A stretch of 64,000 nt of DNA from the NCBI GenBank assembly GCA_001600695.1, contig BCKQ01000008.1:62001-126000 (forward strand), given 5' to 3'. The stretch comes from Ascoidea asiatica. Lineage: Eukaryota > Ascomycota > Saccharomycetes > Ascoideales > Ascoideaceae. Positions 51,449 to 63,155 of the stretch are shown here, piece after piece (position 1 is the first letter of the stretch; each line of letters opens with the position of its first letter). The notes beneath the pieces are model-generated. The model ran no database searches and had not been told where the DNA came from. It worked only from the letters and a program-made list of their open reading frames with translations. A program made the position numbers and the translations under genes.

Positions 51449-54400
51449 TTAATTCAAAAATCCTTTACATCCAACTGATCCACATAAACATCGAATTCTT
51501 TCTTCATCATTGGTTTCTCTTTCAAATTTATAATCATAAGTTAATTCTTCATTTGCTTTTATATCTCTTAAAGCATAAATAACAATACGTTTTTGTCCAT
51601 CAACTTTAATAATTTTTGCTGTACAACTTGGTGTACAACAATGATTTATAAATCTTGCAATTCCACCCTTTTTTGTAGCATCAATAACTGTTTGATCATC
51701 AATTCTAAATAAATAACTTGATCCAATTCCTGATTTAATATATTGCCTTTCTCTAATTTCTGCAACTGCTTGTCTTATACTTTCTCCAACATATTCAATT
51801 ATCATTTCTTTTTTTGCTATTGGTTCTAATGCATAAAGTCCCCAATTATGAATAGCTGATCTTGCAAATGAAACTGGTTTTTTTCTTTTATTTAATTGAT
51901 TTAATTTTAAAATATCTGTTTCATAATTAGCTGTAAAATCTGCTGCAAATCTTCTATTATTTGCTCTATTAACTCTAGAACTTTGAATATTTGTATTTAA
52001 TTCTTTACCATCTTCATCTTGAATTGTTGTTAATGGTATATTTTTATGAATTTTACGACGATGAGGTAAATATAAACTTTTAAGTGAATCATCAATTTTT
52101 TTATAACCTTCACTTCTAGCTGATCCAGTTTTATTTTTTAATTCTTCATAAAGTTCTGCATTTTTTTCAATTTCTTCTCTTTGTTCTTTCATTATTTCAA
52201 TAGCTTTATTATTAAACAGAGAATATTTATGAATAGTTGTAAAAGTTTCTGTAAGAATCTTCTTTTTATTTGAAAAATAATATGTAGGATCATCATATTC
52301 TTTTGATGGATTAACATCTTTCATTACTTCTTTCATTAATTCTAAATCTTCATTATCTGTGATTATATTTTTAAGATTACTTAAATTCAATTTGAAATCT
52401 GAAGAAACTGGAGGAATTACAGTATGTGGACTATTTGAATAATCTGGTAGAAATCTTTTAGATACCCCATAAAACTGATCATCTTCCAGTATATTATCAG
52501 TAGATGCTTTTGGTTTGATTTTATCTTCTTCTATAATTTCCTTTTCAAAAGAACTTTTTATATTAACTTGATTTTTAACCGTAGGTTTTATGATCTTTTT
52601 CGCCACTTTTTTAACACTTTTCTTAATTTTTTTATCAACTTTGTTTTTCACTTCTTTGGAAACTAATGTATCTTTTTCTGATTCAATCTTTTTTCTTGAC
52701 TCAACTTTATCTGAAGTTGAAAAATCATTTTCCACTATTTCTTTTGATTTTATCTGGATAACATAATCTTTATTAGAAATAAGTTTTTCTTCAGGAGATG
52801 TTGGAATTGATTCATCTGTAGGTTTTTCAAAAGAAGAAACTGAATTTTTGTTCTTTTCTTCATCTTCATTTGAATCCTTAATGATAATATTAGATGCTGT
52901 TTTTATTTTATGATCACCTATCCTATTATCATGATGATTATTATTGTTATCATAAACATCTTCTTCTTCTTCCACATCATCATCCTCATCGTCGTCATCA
53001 TCCTCATCATCATCTTCATCAGAGGAATACATAAAAGACATATTTCTTTTTCTCCTCTTAGTAAGTGGAGATCCTTGAGATTTTCTCTTAGATGATACTG
53101 TTTTCTTCTCGTTTGGAGAGCTTCTGGAGCTCGATGAAATTTGTTCTTCATCATCTGTAAAATTTAGTGACACATTAACCATATCATTTCTTGATCTTTT
53201 CTTAGAAGCAATTTCATCACGCTTGGATCTACGAATACTTTTAAAGTTAGATGACGTTGATATTCTTCTTCTCTTTCCTTGAATTTTATCCTCTGGACTT
53301 TCTTTTAGTATTCTTTTCTTTTTTCTAAAACTTGGTAATGAAGGTAATTTCAATTTTGAAGGGAGTATGGAAAATACATCCTCACCCATATCATAATTAG
53401 GAATTGGTGTTCCAGTAGTACTTTTCAGATCAACTCCACTTTCTTCATTATCTTCAATACACTTCTTTTCTAATAATTTTTTTTCCATTTTTTCTTTTTC
53501 TTCTTTTATATAATTTTCTTTCATTGATTGAAATTTATCACCCTTTAAATAATTAAATATAATTGAATTTATAGTTCTTTGTCTAATGTTCATATTCAAA
53601 GAATTCCCTAAATCTTTTAAAATCAAATCTGTTGCTTCTGATACAGGATCTCTTTTAATGATAACTGGAGCTAATGGAACTTTTAATTTTTTTTCTGTTT
53701 TATTTTTCGAAATGACAATTTTTTCTGGCATATAAATCTCCATTTTTAAACGATATTTTGTTATTCTTTGATCATTTTCATTATTAAAACATCTTTTTGC
53801 TTCTTTTGGATTATTAAATATTATAATAAAACATTTATCAGGATCTGCAATTATTTTAGCCCATTCATAAGATGCCAATCTACCTTTCATTTGCTTTATT
53901 GGTACATTTTCTAAAGGAACAAATTTTGTGCTTATTGCAATATATGCTCTATTATTAATGACATTTTTTACATTCAAAGAGATAATTTCATTTAAATCTT
54001 TTAATAATGCTTGATTTCTTTTTTTTTCAAAGTTTGGAAGTGTTCCTATTGAACTTATAGCATTAGCTAAACTCATAAGATCTTTTTCATCTGTTCTTTC
54101 TTTTATTAATAATTCACTTTTTAATAAATCTGATTCGATTAAATGAGATTTTTTTGAAAGTGAATTTAAAATGTTAAAATTTGATGAAGAACCCAAATTT
54201 ATTGGAGCTTGATGAATTTGTTTTGATTTTTCTAATAATCTTTCCATTTTTAATAAACTTTTCTTTTTTTCTTCTTCTAATTTTTTTAATCTTTGAAAAA
54301 ATTCTTTTCTTTTTTTTTCAATTTCTAATTTTTTAATTTTTTCTAATTCTTGTTTTTTAGCTTTATCTAAATGCTTTTTTCTTTCTTGAAAATATTTTAT

Positions 54401-56107
54401 TGCAACTTCTGATCTTTTTTCTAATAATTTATTTTTTGAATTATTTATACCAAATTGAATAGAACTATTTTCTATATTTAATTTATCTTTTAAATCTAAC
54501 ATAGCTTCAATACAAGATCTATAACCTTTAACAGGATCATTTTCATTATCAAATTTTAATGAAGCAACACCTAATGGAGTTGCAGAAATTGGATCTAAGA
54601 TCATTTTAAATTCAATAATTTTACCATATTTTGTGAAATAATTTCTCAATAAAGTATGATTAAGATTTTTTGGAAAATTCCAAACAATTAGATTATTTGA
54701 ATATGGTTTATTAATATTTTTTGATTTATTAAATTTATGAAATGGTAAAGTTAAAGATTTAAATAAATTTTTTGATTTTGAATATTTTGAAATTTTTTTA
54801 ATATATGCATTTGTATTTGAATGAGAATTAATTTTTGAATTTAAATAAGATAATCTTGGATCAATTAATTTTAAATTTTTAGAATCTCCTTTAAATCTAA
54901 ATATTGGTTTATTTGAATTTAAATTTGAATTTGAATTTAAATTATGTTTATTTAATTTATTTAATTCTGGATCAAAGATTAAATTATAATTTTTTCTTTC
55001 TTTTTCATTATTATTTTGATCATTTTTTTCAAGATTATTTGAAATTATTAATGGAATTAAAGATTCATTTTGTTTATGTATTTGATTTGAAATTTTAGAG
55101 TCATTATAATAATTTAAATCTATTAGGTCTTTATTATGAAAAGGTTGTTTAGTTTTAGTAATAGTTCTTGGAATAATTTTTGGAATAGTTTTTGTAATAT
55201 TTGTAGTTGAATTTTTTCTAATTGTTGAAATATCAATTCTGAAAATTTCAGGTTTTTTATTTGATTGAGAACCCAGCATTGCTTTTGGAGCATTTGGAGT
55301 TTTTAGTTTAGTTATCGAAGTGTTTGAATATTTAGTTGAAATTGAAGTTGAGGTTGAAGTTGAAGTTGAAGTAGAAGTTGAAGTAGAAGTAGAAGTAGAA
55401 GTAGAAGTGGAAGTTGGGGATGTGATTGAATTTGAGAATATAGAAGAATGAGTTGAAGAATGATTAGAAGAGCTTAATGAATTAGATGAATTCGATTTAG
55501 AATTTGGATTATTATTATCTTTTTTATGAGAAGGTATATAAATATCAGGTTTTCTTCTTATATTCATGTTCATATTCATATTCATGTTAATTTTAGTATT
55601 GTTATTTACATTATTATTTATATCATTAGATTTCTTAGAAATATTTTTATTTGGAATATAAACATCAGGTTTTTTCCTTAAATTATAAGAATTATAGGAA
55701 TTATAAGAATTATATGAGTTATATGAGCTATGAGGATTATGAGAATTATGAGAATTATGAGAATTATGAGAATTCATTCCATAATAATTATTATTGTTAT
55801 TATTACCATTAGCATTTGTTTTATTATTGAATGAATGATTATTTAATTGACTTTTACTTCTTTGATAAGAATTTATAGATAAAGAAGAAGAATTTGAATA
55901 AGAATCATTTAAATAATCATCATTTTCAAAAGAGTTATTTACATTCTTCATTTTATAATTAATTTGATCTATACTAGAATTAGAATCGTTATTAAGATTA
56001 GGATTATTATTAGTAGTAATATTATTGTTATCTTTGTTATCTTTGTTATTATTGTTATTATTGTTATTATTGTTATTATTGCTATTATAATAATCGTAAT
56101 CCACCAT
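51449..56107 (-). CDS. SET1: Set1, histone H3K4 methyltransferase (COMPASS)
   Basis: 1552 residues (S. cerevisiae 1080). The first ~450 are low complexity: Asn runs, SHNSHN/SYNSYN and TSTSTS repeats. RRM at about 468-560 ([29 protein letters not shown]), a Lys/Glu coiled coil (570-640), a second RRM-like domain (about 715-800), acidic and basic linkers, and the nSET domain (about 1190-1400). The SET domain (about 1411-1531) has the cofactor and catalytic elements [33 protein letters not shown] and TYDYKFE. Post-[16 protein letters not shown] ends the protein. This RRM-nSET-SET-post-SET order is unique to Set1. Confidence 0.96.
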   Translation of the reverse strand: MVDYDYYNSNNNNNNNNNNNNKDNKDNNNITTNNNPNLNNDSNSSIDQINYKMKNVNNSFENDDYLNDSYSNSSSLSINSYQRSKSQLNNHSFNNKTNANGNNNNNNYYGMNSHNSHNSHNSHNPHSSYNSYNSYNSYNSYNLRKKPDVYIPNKNISKKSNDINNNVNNNTKINMNMNMNMNIRRKPDIYIPSHKKDNNNPNSKSNSSNSLSSSNHSSTHSSIFSNSITSPTSTSTSTSTSTSTSTSTSTSTSTSISTKYSNTSITKLKTPNAPKAMLGSQSNKKPEIFRIDISTIRKNSTTNITKTIPKIIPRTITKTKQPFHNKDLIDLNYYNDSKISNQIHKQNESLIPLIISNNLEKNDQNNNEKERKNYNLIFDPELNKLNKHNLNSNSNLNSNKPIFRFKGDSKNLKLIDPRLSYLNSKINSHSNTNAYIKKISKYSKSKNLFKSLTLPFHKFNKSKNINKPYSNNLIVWNFPKNLNHTLLRNYFTKYGKIIEFKMILDPISATPLGVASLKFDNENDPVKGYRSCIEAMLDLKDKLNIENSSIQFGINNSKNKLLEKRSEVAIKYFQERKKHLDKAKKQELEKIKKLEIEKKRKEFFQRLKKLEEEKKKSLLKMERLLEKSKQIHQAPINLGSSSNFNILNSLSKKSHLIESDLLKSELLIKERTDEKDLMSLANAISSIGTLPNFEKKRNQALLKDLNEIISLNVKNVINNRAYIAISTKFVPLENVPIKQMKGRLASYEWAKIIADPDKCFIIIFNNPKEAKRCFNNENDQRITKYRLKMEIYMPEKIVISKNKTEKKLKVPLAPVIIKRDPVSEATDLILKDLGNSLNMNIRQRTINSIIFNYLKGDKFQSMKENYIKEEKEKMEKKLLEKKCIEDNEESGVDLKSTTGTPIPNYDMGEDVFSILPSKLKLPSLPSFRKKKRILKESPEDKIQGKRRRISTSSNFKSIRRSKRDEIASKKRSRNDMVNVSLNFTDDEEQISSSSRSSPNEKKTVSSKRKSQGSPLTKRRKRNMSFMYSSDEDDDEDDDDDEDDDVEEEEDVYDNNNNHHDNRIGDHKIKTASNIIIKDSNEDEEKNKNSVSSFEKPTDESIPTSPEEKLISNKDYVIQIKSKEIVENDFSTSDKVESRKKIESEKDTLVSKEVKNKVDKKIKKSVKKVAKKIIKPTVKNQVNIKSSFEKEIIEEDKIKPKASTDNILEDDQFYGVSKRFLPDYSNSPHTVIPPVSSDFKLNLSNLKNIITDNEDLELMKEVMKDVNPSKEYDDPTYYFSNKKKILTETFTTIHKYSLFNNKAIEIMKEQREEIEKNAELYEELKNKTGSARSEGYKKIDDSLKSLYLPHRRKIHKNIPLTTIQDEDGKELNTNIQSSRVNRANNRRFAADFTANYETDILKLNQLNKRKKPVSFARSAIHNWGLYALEPIAKKEMIIEYVGESIRQAVAEIRERQYIKSGIGSSYLFRIDDQTVIDATKKGGIARFINHCCTPSCTAKIIKVDGQKRIVIYALRDIKANEELTYDYKFERETNDEERIRCLCGSVGCKGFLN
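55730..55770 (-). repeat. SHN/SYN codon repeats near the SET1 N-terminus
   Basis: GAGAATTAT-type 9-bp units encode a Ser-His-Asn chain and, adjacent at about 55685-55725, a Ser-Tyr-Asn chain. Similar slippage tracts in the gene encode TSTSTS (about 55330-55420) and NMNMNM (55566-55590). Confidence 0.7.
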
Positions 56108-56904
56108 TATAAGTTATTTATTATTGGAAGAACTTGAATATATAATTATAAATATAATTGAATTGAAAGATATCAAATAAACAATAGAAAAGTCTTCATT
56201 AAGATAATAAAATACACTTCAATGACAATATTTATATTATTATTATAAGCAATGTGAATGATTCTATTTTAATTTATCTAAAGTCGATTGATTATAATAT
56301 AATATAATAATCTATTATATTTTATTATATTCTTTTCTATTCTATTTTATATTTACTTATTTACTTATTTATTTATTTTATTTTATCTTATTCTAATTTT
56401 CTAATTCTTAAACCATCTCTGATAAAAAATACAATTTTATTCTCGAGCCTTGATTTCTTTTTACCACTTGCAGAATTCTTCCTGTTGCTGTTGCCGGCGC
56501 TGAACAACAATCTTGTCTAGTTTTGCGTTGCAACAATTCTGTCAACGCAGCGCAAGAGCGTCACTAGCGCAAACAGCGTGCAAAACAACAAATGGCACGC
56601 TGCAATTTCGAAAAAGCCCGGTTATCGCGCGCTGCGTTAAATCCTTCGCAAAACTTGTTTATGCACGCGTTTTCAAAAATTTATAGTTTTGCACTGTGTC
56701 CGGAATTAAATATCCGGAATTTGCAAGCCCTTGGAATCTGTCCTGGAATTGTCACTTCCGGTATTCTCTCGTCCTAAATAAATACTCAAATAAATCATCG
56801 AAATAAAAATCAGAGATCAAATTATTAAAATTATTTGTTTATTGAAGAAGAAGAATAAAATGAAATTAATGAAAAGTTATAAAGAATAAGAATAACAATA
56901 AGAA
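56108..56904. promoter_or_regulatory. SET1 promoter region with dense GC island
   Basis: 797 bp. Proximal 350 bp are AT-rich. From about 56470 to 56765 lies the strongest GC island of the window, with many GCGC/GCGT/TGCG words (TTGCGTTGCAAC, GCAGCGCAAGAGCGTC, TCGCGCGCTGCG), one ACGCGT (56665-56670), and a direct repeat TCCGGAATT (56699-56707 and 56713-56721). The 61-codon open frame inside it is not convincing. The far end is the 3' flank of the F-box/LRR gene. Confidence 0.5.
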
Positions 56905-58611
56905 TCAAATAATATCATAGAAATGATGTTTTGTTATTCTTGGAACCATTCTTGGTCTATCTCGAAGTCTCATATTTAAATAAGTTCTCATATCAAATAT
57001 TCGAATATCATCTCTAATATTTTTAATTTTTTCACAATCTTCATTATTTAATTCAATTCCATTAATTAAAAGCTTTTCAATGAATTTTGGAAAATAATTC
57101 AAATCAATTGAAATTATTGGATTCATTATAACATTTAAGTATTTCAATTTCTTACAATCATTAAACCAATTTGGAAATTCTGTTAATTTATTAAAATTTA
57201 ATGATAAAACCATTAATTTTTCTTTAAAATAATAAATTGAAGATTCAAATTCAATTTCTTTAATTTGATTTTTATAAAATATTAATTTCTTTAATTTTCT
57301 TAATCCACTCATATTCTCAACTTTAATTATATCATTAACACTTAAATCTAAAACTATTAAATTTTTTAAATTATTTAAATTCTCAATTTTAGAAATATTA
57401 TTTTGAAATAGATTTAAATATTTTAATTTCTTGAAATTTAATAAATCTTTTGATAAAACTTCAATTCTATTATGTGATAAATTTAATTTAATTAAATTTT
57501 TAAAATTTTTCAAATTTTCTATAATCCTTATATTATTATTTGATAAATTTAAATATTTTAAATTTTCATTAATATATAATAAATCTTTTGGAATTTTAAT
57601 TAAATGATTATTTGAAAGATTTAAAGATGTTAAATTATTTAAATTAATTAAAAACTTAAGATCATAAACATAATTTTCTAATGATTCTAAAGAATCAAAA
57701 CTTTCCATACTTTCATATGAAATAAATAAATTATTACTAATATCTAATTTTTTTAAATTAATAAATTTAAAAGAATTCATACAATTCAAATCAATTAATG
57801 AAAAATCATTTCCTGATAAATTTAATTCATATAAATTTGAAAATAATTTTAAATCATTCAAATTCATACTCTTTAAATTATTAATATCTTTAATATTTCT
57901 ATCTTTTAAATCTTTTTTTAATATTGTAATTAAATTATCTGTTAAATTTATTGATTTTAAATTTGGAAATATTTTTGTATTTGAAAAAAATAAAATAAAT
58001 GACCAAAATTCAAATGTTGTACCAATATTTGATTTAAAAATTTCAATTTTTCTTAAATTTTTATATATATTTTTTGATAAAATTTCTTTAAATTTTCTAA
58101 TTGAATTCCAAGATTGTAAATTTATTTCTAAATTTTTAACATTAATTAAATTTTCAAATTCTTCAATATTTATTATTTTATATTCTCCAAAATTATCAAA
58201 ATAATATCTTTTAAGATATTTTTTATTTATAAGTTTATATTCATTATTTTTTAATCTTAATCTATCATCATTCTCAGAAATATCATAAACTAATACATTT
58301 TCATATAATCTTAAATCACTAAAATATTTTATTAATGGAAATTTTGAATATGAAATGAAATACAATTCTAAAGAAGGAATATATTTAAATATTCTTTCAA
58401 CAATTTCATATGGTAAAACATTTATATAATCTGTTAAAAAATTTATTGGAGTTTTTTTTATATCGATTGTATTTATTGAAATTGAATTCAAATTATTATC
58501 AATAAAATTAATACCTGATGAATCTTTAATAGACTGAAACATATTTATAATAATAATCTGATTTTGGCAATTATGATAATTTTGAATATCTTTAAAAGAT
58601 AAATCTTGCAA
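56905..58611 (-). CDS. F-box-like, leucine-rich-repeat protein
   Basis: 568 residues. N-terminal F-box-like segment at about 65-105 (NVLPYEIVERIFKYIPSLELYF). The region 190-530 holds about eleven leucine-rich repeats of the 22-24-residue SDS22-like kind (LKYLNLSNNNIRIIENL, LIKLNLSHNRIEVLSKDL, LKYLNLFQNNISKIENL). A basic C-terminus follows. Translation may start at Met24 (MFQSIKDSS) instead of Met1. F-box/LRR proteins usually act as substrate receptors of SCF ubiquitin ligases: the F-box binds Skp1 and the LRR solenoid binds the target. I do not recognise a named S. cerevisiae orthologue. Confidence 0.7.
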   Translation of the reverse strand: MQDLSFKDIQNYHNCQNQIIIINMFQSIKDSSGINFIDNNLNSISINTIDIKKTPINFLTDYINVLPYEIVERIFKYIPSLELYFISYSKFPLIKYFSDLRLYENVLVYDISENDDRLRLKNNEYKLINKKYLKRYYFDNFGEYKIINIEEFENLINVKNLEINLQSWNSIRKFKEILSKNIYKNLRKIEIFKSNIGTTFEFWSFILFFSNTKIFPNLKSINLTDNLITILKKDLKDRNIKDINNLKSMNLNDLKLFSNLYELNLSGNDFSLIDLNCMNSFKFINLKKLDISNNLFISYESMESFDSLESLENYVYDLKFLINLNNLTSLNLSNNHLIKIPKDLLYINENLKYLNLSNNNIRIIENLKNFKNLIKLNLSHNRIEVLSKDLLNFKKLKYLNLFQNNISKIENLNNLKNLIVLDLSVNDIIKVENMSGLRKLKKLIFYKNQIKEIEFESSIYYFKEKLMVLSLNFNKLTEFPNWFNDCKKLKYLNVIMNPIISIDLNYFPKFIEKLLINGIELNNEDCEKIKNIRDDIRIFDMRTYLNMRLRDRPRMVPRITKHHFYDII

Positions 58612-60137
58612 TAGAAGTTATTTGATTCGATTTATATTACTTTTATCATTACTTTTGTATTACTTTTATATTTCCTTGAAGATGGTAATTTACTGAAATG
58701 AAAACACCTTTGTAATACGGATGCTTTCTCACCAACTTTCGATGCGGAAAATTGCCCTTTTCTATAAATAGGCAGCACTGCCACAAATACAACGTAACTA
58801 GGGCAACATTCCTGTTAAAACGGGAAAATTCCAAATTTAAGATTTCAAAAAGCATCTTCCCACTGAAAAAAACATATTGAATTCCACAGAATTGTACAGG
58901 AATCTTGCATGATGTTTACCCCTGAAAGCTTGATTTTACGCAGGGTATATGCCTCATAAAGCAATAATCATTTGCAAATCAGGTTTTAAGGTTTCCCGGT
59001 TACGATTCCACTTCAATTTCTCAAAAGCCGGTTTACCAGAAAATCCCAGATAATATCAGTCTTTTCACTTAAATTTTTCATTTGAACTAAGCCAGTTTTT
59101 TTGTCTAAGTAGAATAAATATACTGGTGGTTCTTTTTTTTTTTTTCGCTGGTAATTGACCTAAATTTTCAAACTACTGTACTCCTTATTTGTAAAACTGA
59201 TTAAAACCTAGTAATTAATATTTAGACATACAGTATATCAACATAGTATAATAATAAAACTTTAACAATGGGAATCATTATGACTTTTATTAAAATTGAA
59301 TTTCTCTAAACAGTGAACTGTAATATATGCTCCTGCAAAAGATATCCCTAAACTTATTCATGGACTAGACCTAGGATTCATGAGGCTTATGAACGAAAAA
59401 TAAAACTTTTATGGTAATAAGTTTGAAAATTGATTCCATCGGCATATATTTCATCGGTGACCAAATTCTAATTTCAAATTCAAATACCATAAACAGCGTA
59501 TAAAATTAATTACTAATAGTCTCTAAAACTATCAAACTAATCATAATAATTGAGACCTCTGTATCTTTCAATGTTTATATCAATTTTTGCTATAATTCTG
59601 TTAAAAAATAAAAAATAAAATAAAATAAACTGATATTTGGATCTTTTCTTCAGAAATGGAAAGTTTTTATTCATAAATTGGAAACACAAATAAAATATTG
59701 CTCAACTTAATTCAATTGAATTACTAATTTGGCTTTATAAATTGCAAATACAGAAGTTACTAAAGTTGAATTATCTTTTGTGAAATATTGGGAAAATAAA
59801 ACATAATAAAAAATAATAAATTAATTCCCCAGTACTAGTAAAAAGAAATCCGAATAAGTTTAAAAAAATTCCAATTTTAAAGAAGTCAACTGACTATGTT
59901 TGGAAATAGAAGCTTAAAAGAAAATAAAAGAATATAAATATGGATTAAATCCCATTATATTTTTACTACTTTTAATCTCTTTTATTTCTTCAACCAACAA
60001 TATTAATTCAATTAGTTACTCACATTCGCTTATTAAATCAAAATTATAATTACTCAAATATTTAAATATTTAAATTTTTCCTAATTTATCACAAATAATA
60101 AATTTCTTCTTTAATTTCCTAAATTCTTCAATTCAAA
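58612..60137. other. intergenic, 1.5 kb, core to right-edge transition
   Basis: Promoter of the F-box/LRR gene on the left and of secreted gene C on the right (TATA at 59933-59940, CT-rich leader). Base composition becomes more balanced beyond about 58.7 kb, as at the left edge. Nothing else recognised. Confidence 0.5.
59933..59940 (+). promoter_or_regulatory. TATA box of secreted family gene C
   Basis: TATAAATA about 200 bp upstream of the start codon, followed by a pyrimidine-rich stretch (about 59958-59995). Confidence 0.6.
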
Positions 60138-60695
60138 ATGCAATTCCAATTATTAGCTATTTTAGCAACTGCCACTACTGTCTTTTCTGCTGCTGTTCCA
60201 GGTAATCAAGGCAGTCAACAAAAATCCAACTATGATTGTTCATTAGTTGCATATGCTCCAGCATATAATAAACTTGATAATTATGGTCTTAATATTAAAG
60301 AAGATAACGATGGTAATTATTATTTCTATGTTGGTTCTTCCAACTCAGATAAAAAGACTTTAGCTTACAATCCAACTGATTGTAAACTAACTGCTACTCC
60401 AAATGATTCTAAAAACAAAGGTAAGACCATGAATGTTAGTTTTGGAATTGATGATGGATCTAAATCCTTGAAATTACAAACTACTACTCCAGATGCTAAA
60501 TATACATTTGATGATAATAAGTTCTTACTCAAAAATGGAGAAAAGGAAACTTACTATGCATGTAAGAATTACTTAACTGGAACTAAAGGTAATTCCAAGA
60601 AAGATAATATGAAATCATTCAGCAAATCCAACTATATGATTGTTGCTTCTAGAACCGACAGTTCATGTTGTCCAATTAATATTCAAAAAGCTTGA
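60138..60695 (+). CDS. small secreted protein, family member C
   Basis: 185 residues, by eye about two-thirds to three-quarters identical to member A at 557-1117, although 59 kb away on the other strand. Signal peptide 1-18. Shared blocks: YDCSL (32-36), NYGLNIKED (48-56), YYFYVG (61-66), NPTDCKLTATPNDSKNKGKT (78-97), KYTF (121-124), LLKNGEKETYYACKNY (130-145). Cysteines 34, 82, 142 and a vicinal pair 177/178; the Cys131 of member A is Leu here. No GPI tail. Function unknown; secretion is inferred from the signal peptide. Confidence 0.87.
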   Translation: MQFQLLAILATATTVFSAAVPGNQGSQQKSNYDCSLVAYAPAYNKLDNYGLNIKEDNDGNYYFYVGSSNSDKKTLAYNPTDCKLTATPNDSKNKGKTMNVSFGIDDGSKSLKLQTTTPDAKYTFDDNKFLLKNGEKETYYACKNYLTGTKGNSKKDNMKSFSKSNYMIVASRTDSSCCPINIQKA

Positions 60696-61069
60696 ATAGA
60701 CATACTCTTTTCACTCTTTTATGAAAAAATATTTAATTTTCTTGAAATTCTTCTTTCTTTATAATAATCAGACAATTCAGGTTTTCTTGAACTTCTGTTG
60801 ATTTATTTCTTATTTTTATACTTCTTGTCAGAATATATTCCTGACTTCAATAAACAGCCTTTTTATCATTTCAATAAATCCACAAATTTTCTAATTTGAA
60901 CCAAAACCAATTTGTGTAAAATCTTTGAGAAAAAATAGATTCCATATTAGAAATTAAAGTAGACTTGCAATAAAGTGTTTGAGGAGAAATAATGAATTAG
61001 CCAAACTGGTTGAATTCCTTGTATGTTGAATATATGAAAGATATAGCAAAAAAGATAGCAAAAAAGAAG
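60696..61069. other. intergenic between secreted gene C and tRNA-Ala
   Basis: 374 bp: 3' flank of gene C and the downstream flank of the minus-strand tRNA, including its T-run terminator at 61061-61066. Nothing else seen. Confidence 0.5.
61060..61065 (-). terminator. pol III terminator of second tRNA-Ala
   Basis: On the minus strand the tRNA 3' end is followed within about five bases by a run of six T. Confidence 0.55.
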
Positions 61070-61142
61070 TGGACGAGTCCGGAGTCGAACCGGAGACCTT
61101 CTGCACGCTAAGCAGACGCGCTACCAACTACGCCACACGCCC
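61070..61142 (-). tRNA. tRNA-Ala (AGC), second copy
   Basis: Reverse complement is identical over all 73 nt to the tRNA at 5231-5303, including G3:U70, anticodon AGC, T arm and discriminator A. Flanking DNA is not shared beyond the gene, so this is a dispersed gene copy, not part of a large recent duplication. Confidence 0.97.
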
Positions 61143-63155
61143 TCTTTCTTGTCTTTTTATGCTTTCCATTTTAACACACTTGTATTGCACCAACCGATTA
61201 TATTGTATTTTGATGCTTATGATTAACAGCTCAACTACTACTCAACGATATACTATTTAAACGATTATCCTCAAAATGAAGTAATTGATAAAAATCATAA
61301 AACACTATATCAATTGATTTATCAAAATTGCTTACATTTCAATAACTTTTTTTCTATTTAAGATTATTTAAAAGTATAAATAGCAAAACAATTTTAAATA
61401 CATCTAAAAAACATGAATCTTTCTGACTTTTATATCTATAAAGAGTTAGATATAGATTATAATGAAAAAAACAATTAAAAATTATTATAAAAACATTGTT
61501 ATAGGAATTTTTATTTCGGAGATTCAAGAGTGAATCGGAGGGCATTTTGAAAGAATTTCATCCTTTTTTTTCATAATTAACTTTCAATTATTAGTTAAGT
61601 TTCTAATTATAAATCTTTATGATTAGTGGATCAAATAAGTACTTAAATAATCAAATTCGAGTAAACGTAAAAAAAATTATTATTCATTCAATATATGTGT
61701 AACTATTTATATCATATTTTGGAAACCATTTTATTGGTTCTTTGCAGTTTTATATGTTGAAATGGTAACACAACAAAGTATAATATTATCTACCAGTCTT
61801 CTTTGAGTAAATTTTAGTTCATTTTATCAAATGTTTATTAATTTTTTAATTACACTGCTTTTCATTTTTATTTTTACCCATTAAAAGGAAAATATCATTC
61901 AAAGAAAGATGCAAAGCAACATAAGAACATTCTGCCTCGGTTATTACTTTTTCATTAAATTTATTTTGAAATTTGACTTAACCAATAGAGAAAGAGCTTT
62001 TTTATTCAGCTTTAAGTAAAGGATTTCATTGATTTTCGAGATTAAAAATATCGCTTTTTACAAAAATGTAATTACAAAAACTTTATACCAATATAAAAAA
62101 ACGGTTACACCAGATTGAGACCTTCAATTATTGGAAATACTGATTGGTGTTGTCGAAGAAAATATAATGATCAGATATAAACATATTTGGTTTATAAAAC
62201 GAATAATTGGCTAATGACCATCAAGAACAGGATCTCCATAAATTCTAAACGCGAAATGATATATATTTCAGAGAAAATTCCTCTTGACTCTCAACAGGAG
62301 TATGAAAAAGTGGTTAATTTTAGAATTTTCAGACATCCAAATAAGGTTTAGAAGTCTGTTCACTACGGACTCAAACCTAATTTCCCAACTTAAACACTAA
62401 TGTGATTGCCAATGGTATTTCCTAATGTTATTGGCTGTTTGGATAAATTCATGCTTTATTTCCATCTTTTCCACCTACTTGTAGTTCCTTCGTTCTTTCG
62501 TTCTTTCGGCTATTTAAGTATACTCCTTTGATCATATTAAGTAGGACTCTTTGGGCTCATTGGGCTCATTGGACTCATTACTGAAAAATGTAATTGTAAT
62601 ATGAACCTAAGGTTCCAAGCGTGAAAAAAAAAATCATCCTCTTTTATTCAATGAATTGTATTCTATGCTGTCCAATAATGGTGAATTATATGGCTTTTGA
62701 ATTCTCTTCGATAATCTCAATTTCATGGAATAACTTTACCGTAGTATATTATTATTTAACCTAATTCTGACCACCAAATGCAATACCGGCCATTCCATAG
62801 AATACAAAATACTAGTAAATACAATTACATTTACCAAGTTCCTGGAGTAATTCAAATGAAGAAGAAAATAAAATCACCCAATTTTATGAGTTGTATTAGT
62901 TCTTTATGGTAGATGAAAAATCCAAAAGTAATCAATTCAACTCCTTTTTAGGACCAGCAACTAATCAGCCTTGGGTAATATTCGAATTGAGATGATTCAA
63001 TAACAAATCTGGTGGTTAGAAGATTATATAAATAAGTTGAGATTAGTTGTTTTTGTTTTTGATTGAGAGTATTGTTATTCATTATCAAACAGAAATCATC
63101 TCAGGATTTAATACAATAACCTCAAATCATTCGCTTGACATAACAACTTCTCAAA
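61143..63155. other. intergenic, 2 kb
   Basis: Between the tRNA and secreted gene D. The TATA of gene D lies at 63025-63034. Short tandem words occur (TTCGTTCTTTCGTTCTTTCGG near 62490, TTGGGCTCATTGGGCTCATTGG near 62550). No supported gene. Confidence 0.5.
63025..63034 (+). promoter_or_regulatory. TATA box of secreted family gene D
   Basis: TATATAAATA about 125 bp upstream of the start codon, containing the same TATAAATA octamer as the three paralogues. Confidence 0.6.
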
